A model generated the notes under the pieces. The model had not been told where the DNA came from. It worked only from the letters and a program-made list of their open reading frames with translations, and searched no databases. This document shows, one piece after another, positions 60,617 to 64,000 of a stretch of 64,000 nt of DNA. This DNA is from Spirochaetaceae bacterium (GTDB taxonomy: Bacteria > Myxococcota_A > UBA9160 > UBA4427), in contig JACKFD010000007.1 in assembly GCA_020632655.1 (NCBI GenBank), positions 186,001 through 250,000 on the forward strand, written 5' to 3'. The position numbers and the translations under genes are program-made. How positions within the stretch are numbered: the first letter of the stretch is position 1; each line of letters begins with the position of its first letter.

Positions 60617-61126
60617 ATGCAGCGCCTGCAGCCCGCGCGAGACGCGGCCTTCACGATCATCGAGCTCGTGGTCGTGATCGTGATCATCGGCATCCTGGCC
60701 GCCACGGCCCTCCCCCGATTCATCGACCTGACGGGCGACGCTCATACCGCGAACGTCCAGGCCAACGGCAGCGCCCTTCAGAGCGGCGTGATGTTGACCC
60801 ACGCCCAATGGGTCGCGCGCGGCGCCTCGGCGAACGTCAACTCGACGACCCTCGAAGGCGGCGCCATCGTCGGCTTCACCGACGCCGGCTGGCCCGAGAA
60901 CGCCGCCGCCGCCGGCGGAGACGGAACCGCGACCGCGGCGGAGTGCATCGCACTCTGGACCTCCATCCTGCAGCCGGCGCCCTCCGTCACGACCGACGCG
61001 ACGGGCGACTACCAGGCCACGGTCCAGGGTGGCGGCACGACCTGTCGCTTCGCCTATACCGCGGTCGCCGGCCGCCAGATCGACTACGACCTCACGACGG
61101 GGGCCGTCACGGTCACGGTGCCCTGA
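60617..61126 (+). CDS. mshA: MshA/MshB-type pilin, Ala at -1
   Basis: 169 residues, structural pilin. Leader MQRLQPARDAA is followed by FTIIELVVVIVIIGILAA; Phe +1 and Glu +5 are normal. The residue before the cut (-1) is Ala11, not the usual Gly. A Cys pair (about 122, 143) may form a C-terminal loop. Main filament subunit or MshB. Confidence 0.85.
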   Translation: MQRLQPARDAAFTIIELVVVIVIIGILAATALPRFIDLTGDAHTANVQANGSALQSGVMLTHAQWVARGASANVNSTTLEGGAIVGFTDAGWPENAAAAGGDGTATAAECIALWTSILQPAPSVTTDATGDYQATVQGGGTTCRFAYTAVAGRQIDYDLTTGAVTVTVP

Positions 61127-61162
61127 GCGCCGAGCGCGGCGACTCCGATCGGGATCCACGGC

Positions 61163-61663
61163 ATGCGTCGAAGTGCTCGCGCTCCGAGCCCCGACCGGCC
61201 CGGCTGGCCGCAGGGCTTCACGGTCGTCGAGATGGTCGTGCTGATCGCGCTGATCGGAATCCTCGGCGCCGTCGCCGCCCCCCGTCTGGTCTCGATCTCC
61301 GAGCTCAGATCGGCGCAGTCCCGCCGGCGCGTCCTGTCGGATCTGCGCTTCGCCCAGCGACTCGCGATCGGATCCGGCTGCCCGGTCCAGGTCGGCTTCG
61401 GCGCGAACGGCTACACGCTGACCCAGCGAAGTGCCTGCCGGACCGGCGCCTTCGCGCGGGACGTGCTCGACCCCCTGACCCGCCAGGCCCCCTATGCAGT
61501 CGCCTTCGAGGACGTCACGACGACGAGCAGCGTCGATCCGATCGTCTTCGATGCCCTCGGACGGGCGACGGACGCGACGGGCCAGGTGAGCAGCGCCGTG
61601 ATCCAGGTCGGCCCTTGGCCGCTGGAGGTCGTGGGCGAAACGGGGCTGGCCCGTGTGCCGTGA
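61163..61663 (+). CDS. mshC: MshC-type minor pseudopilin
   Basis: 166 residues. Prepilin motif G19-FTVVEM with normal Gly -1, hydrophobic helix and a short variable C-terminal domain with two Cys. Resembles GspH/MshC minor pilins. Confidence 0.82.
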   Translation: MRRSARAPSPDRPGWPQGFTVVEMVVLIALIGILGAVAAPRLVSISELRSAQSRRRVLSDLRFAQRLAIGSGCPVQVGFGANGYTLTQRSACRTGAFARDVLDPLTRQAPYAVAFEDVTTTSSVDPIVFDALGRATDATGQVSSAVIQVGPWPLEVVGETGLARVP

Positions 61664-61736
61664 CGCGCGTCGGCGTCGGATGGAGGCACGGGTTCGGATC
61701 GGGCGCGGGCGCGGAGCTCCGCAGACTCGGCACGAC

Positions 61737-62210
61737 ATGGTCGCGAGCCGACGCCTTCGGGGTGCGAGCCTCGTCGAGATCGTCGTCGCGATCGTGGTGA
61801 CCTCGATTGCCCTGAGCGGAACCCTCATGCTGGTGGACACGACGACGCGCCGCTCGGCTGATCCCATGCTCGAGCGGCAGGCGATCTCGATCGGCGAGTC
61901 CTACCTCGAGGAGATCCTCCAGAAGCCATTCTTCGACCCCGACGACGGAACGCTCTGCCCCTCTCCCGAGGCCGATCGGGATCGCTACGACAACGTCTGC
62001 GACTATCAAGGCCTCGACGAGATCGGGGCGCGCGACCAGCAGGGAGACGCGATCGCCGGACTGGAGGGCTACCGGATCCTCGTCTCCGTCGACACGACGG
62101 CGAGTCTGGGCGGGCTGTCGGGACCCGCCGACGTCGTACGCGTCGACGCGACGATCGTCGACCCGCTCGGCAATACGGTCCGTCTGAGCGGATATCGGAC
62201 TCGCTCGTGA
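61737..62210 (+). CDS. mshD: MshD-type minor pseudopilin
   Basis: 157 residues. Leader MVASRRLRG with Gly -1 and ASLVEIVVAI (Ala +1, Glu +5). C-terminal part has Cys in TLCPSPEA and DNVCDYQ. ATG 61737 gives a short leader; ATG 61680 and GTG 61653 are in frame. Confidence 0.72.
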   Translation: MVASRRLRGASLVEIVVAIVVTSIALSGTLMLVDTTTRRSADPMLERQAISIGESYLEEILQKPFFDPDDGTLCPSPEADRDRYDNVCDYQGLDEIGARDQQGDAIAGLEGYRILVSVDTTASLGGLSGPADVVRVDATIVDPLGNTVRLSGYRTRS

Positions 62211-63106
62211 TGCGTCATCGATCCAGTCGTAGCGGCTTCTCGCTGGTCGAGCTCGTCACGACGATCGCCTTGACGGGACTGCTCGCGGTGGGCTTCGCAC
62301 AGCTGCTCCAACATCCGATCCGCGGCTACGCCGCCGTGTCACGGCGCGCCGAGCTGGTGTCGATCGCGGACGCCTCGATGCGCCGTATGGCGCGCGACCT
62401 GAGACGCGCGTTGCCGAATAGCATCCGGATCGCGGCAGGGGGGACGGCGATCGAGCTGCTGCATACCCAGGGCGGTGCGCGCTACCGGCTCGACCCGGGC
62501 GTGAACGACCCCGGCGGCCCCGCGGAGCAGGATCATCGGGCCGACGACGATCGGCTCGGATTCGGCGGCGATACGCGATGGAACGTGCTCGGGCGGGTCC
62601 GGAACGTCGCCTTCAGCCACGGCGTGCCCCTCCCGGCCGGTGTGCGGATCGCGATCTATCCGACGAACTCGAGCATCTGGGCCCGGGCCGCCAACGGGAC
62701 GAATCCGTCCCCGATCACCCCGGCGACGACACGCATCACGATCGTCGACGACGGAGACGAGGACCAGATCCAGCTGAGCGCGAGCCATCGCTTCCAACAC
62801 GAGTCCCCGAGTGCACGCCTCTTCCTCGTCGACACGCCGATCACGTACCTCTGCGATCCTGCGGACGGCAGTCTGTGGCGGATCGATGGCTACTCGATCA
62901 CGAGCGGCCAACCGACGGATCCCGCCCTTGCGCCGCTCGCCGGCGGAAGGGCTTCGCGGGCCGCCGACCACGTCGAGACGTGCCGCTTCCGATACCTGCC
63001 GGGCACGGCGAGCCGCGCGGCGCTCGTGACGCTCGAGGTGGTGCTGGCCGAGGACGGCGAGCGCGTGCAGCTCCTGCAACAGGTGCAGGTCGACAATGCG
63101 CCTTGA
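62210..63106 (+). CDS. mshO: MshO-type minor pseudopilin
   Basis: 298 residues. Leader MRHRSSRSG, then FSLVELVTTI (Phe +1, Glu +5) and a large globular domain, as in MshO/PilW. ATG 62210 overlaps the preceding stop; GTG 62207 is possible. Confidence 0.83.
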   Translation: MRHRSSRSGFSLVELVTTIALTGLLAVGFAQLLQHPIRGYAAVSRRAELVSIADASMRRMARDLRRALPNSIRIAAGGTAIELLHTQGGARYRLDPGVNDPGGPAEQDHRADDDRLGFGGDTRWNVLGRVRNVAFSHGVPLPAGVRIAIYPTNSSIWARAANGTNPSPITPATTRITIVDDGDEDQIQLSASHRFQHESPSARLFLVDTPITYLCDPADGSLWRIDGYSITSGQPTDPALAPLAGGRASRAADHVETCRFRYLPGTASRAALVTLEVVLAEDGERVQLLQQVQVDNAP

Positions 63107-63512
63107 AGCCGACCCGATGCGACGGCGCGGATTCGCGCTCGTGGCGGCACTCGTCGTCCTGGTCCTGCTGGGATCGATGGGCGCCTTGATGGTGCGCGTG
63201 ACCGGGGTCGAGCAGGTCGGCACGAGCCTCTCCCTGCTCGGCGCACGAGCCGACCTCGCGGCCCGGAGCGGCCTGGAGTGGGCCGTCCATCGCGTCGTGA
63301 TCGACGGCGACTGTCCAGCCCCGACGACGACCTTGCCCCTCGGCGAGGGTGCCCTCACGGGCTTCAGGGTGGTCGTCGCCTGCGCCGCGACGACCCATGT
63401 CGAGGGCACCGTGGAGCGACGCAGCCTCGAGGTGCGGGCAGAGGCGTCGTTCGGATCTCCGGGCACCCTCGAGTCGGTCTACCGGGAAATCCATGTGGCG
63501 CTCGTCCGCTGA
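63096..63512 (+). CDS. mshP: MshP/PilX-like pseudopilin-associated protein
   Basis: 138 residues. RRRG-FALVAALVVL is a type-IV-like N-terminus lacking Glu +5, as in PilX/MshP. Start at 63096 overlaps mshO by 11 bp; ATG 63117 gives leader MRRRG. Confidence 0.72.
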   Translation: MRLEADPMRRRGFALVAALVVLVLLGSMGALMVRVTGVEQVGTSLSLLGARADLAARSGLEWAVHRVVIDGDCPAPTTTLPLGEGALTGFRVVVACAATTHVEGTVERRSLEVRAEASFGSPGTLESVYREIHVALVR

Positions 63513-63591
63513 GACGGCCGGGGGAGCCACTCGGGTACCGCGACCATCGGGGATCCGGTCGCGACGTCGACCCGGGATCGGGCCCTGAACG

Positions 63592-63626
63592 AAAAAACCC
63601 GCGACCATCCCGGCCGCGGGTTTTTT
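63592..63626. terminator. Classical rho-independent bidirectional terminator
   Basis: AAAAAACCCGCG (63592-63603), 11-nt loop, CGCGGGTTTTTT (63615-63626): a 6-bp GC stem with A and T tracts on both sides. Ends the MSHA operon. Confidence 0.92.
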
Positions 63627-63829
63627 GAATGCGATAGTCAGATCGTAGCACAGCTGACGATCTCCACAAGGGCTCCCGCAAGAATCGTCCAATCGAGTGC
63701 CTTTCACGGCTCGACCCGACCCGATCGCCCCCTCGAAAGCCCGCTTCGTCGCTTCCGGACGACCATTTCCGCACGGCCCCGCCCGACCCATTCGGGCTCG
63801 GCACAGAGATCACCCCGGGGAAATCGCGC

Positions 63830-63835
63830 TAGAGT
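63830..63835 (+). promoter_or_regulatory. Candidate -10 element of a leaderless transcript
   Basis: TAGAGT, 7 nt and then GTG 63843; same pattern as at 30040. Confidence 0.45.
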
Positions 63836-63842
63836 GCGGCGC

Positions 63843-64000
63843 GTGAAGACCCGACCCGTGCAGCACGCCGCCTCCGGGCGCCCCGGCCACACCAGCCGGG
63901 CCCTCTGGATCCCGCTGGCCCTGGCCCTCGCGATCCTTCCGCTCACCAGCCGCGCGGTATCGGCCCATACCCGCAGCGTCTCCTACTCGACCTGGGAGAT
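63843..64000 (+). CDS. Probable HupE/UreJ-like exported protein, N-terminal fragment
   Basis: 52 complete codons before the window ends. GTG start, a hydrophobic signal peptide (WIPLALALAILPLTSRAVS) and then AHTRSVSYSTWE, a phrase typical of the extracellular N-terminus of HupE/UreJ-family membrane proteins. No Shine-Dalgarno sequence; leaderless. It lies where mshQ would be in a Vibrio MSHA locus, but does not look like mshQ and is separated by a terminator. Confidence 0.55.
   Translation, partial: MKTRPVQHAASGRPGHTSRALWIPLALALAILPLTSRAVSAHTRSVSYSTWE

Overview
The window is GC-rich DNA (by eye about 70% G+C) from a Gram-negative bacterium. It is densely packed with genes and has many 4-bp ATGA/GTGA start-stop overlaps. 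Three PEP-CTERM proteins, a complete Na+-translocating NADH:quinone reductase operon, an MSHA-type pilus locus and many acyl-CoA dehydrogenase and MaoC genes suggest a former-Deltaproteobacteria lineage (Myxococcota- or Binatota-like). The sequence alone does not settle this. I see no tRNA, rRNA, CRISPR array or prophage.

Layout. 1-2621: trkH (cut by the window edge) and trkA, K+ uptake. 2954-10361: mixed genes (exported Cys-rich protein, histidine phosphatase, CheC-like protein, surE, small orphans, a lipoprotein, a PEP-CTERM metalloprotease-like protein, a HEAT-like protein). 10679-17229: catabolic cluster 1 (two acyl-CoA dehydrogenases, an alpha/beta hydrolase without its nucleophile Ser, a thiolase-fold protein without catalytic Cys, a DUF35 protein, a PHP phosphoesterase, two hot-dog proteins). 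17290-23900: FAD oxidoreductase, PilZ protein, an intact insertion sequence (19822-21047), glpD-like gene and an SDR. 24091-28423: two further PEP-CTERM genes. 28627-32878: GST-like protein, OsmC, RecQ, XRE-cupin regulator. 33491-36860: catabolic cluster 2 (two acyl-CoA dehydrogenases alternating with two hot-dog proteins), preceded by a palindrome that fits the mycobacterial KstR consensus. 36885-37346: CBS protein. 38243-46251: nqrABCDEF, apbE, dgkA and a small nqrM gene. 46257-49959: a second, extracytoplasmic flavin cassette (FMN-binding protein, four-helix membrane protein, lipoprotein ApbE) next to a porin with its own operator-bearing promoter. 50419-63512: mshIJKLMNEG and five pseudopilin genes, closed by a textbook bidirectional terminator. 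63843-end: start of a probable HupE/UreJ-like exported protein.

How it works together. Clusters 1 and 2 together contain the parts of the actinobacterial steroid side-chain system: paired acyl-CoA dehydrogenases (ChsE-like), paired hydratases (ChsH1/ChsH2-like), a DUF35 protein and an Ltp2-like retro-aldolase. With the KstR-like site, the best reading is beta-oxidation of a bulky, perhaps steroid-derived, acyl-CoA. Reducing power would pass to Nqr, whose NqrB and NqrC need FMN attached by ApbE and whose assembly needs NqrM. The second ApbE set probably serves a separate periplasmic electron path. The pilus ATPase carries a c-di-GMP-type MshEN domain.
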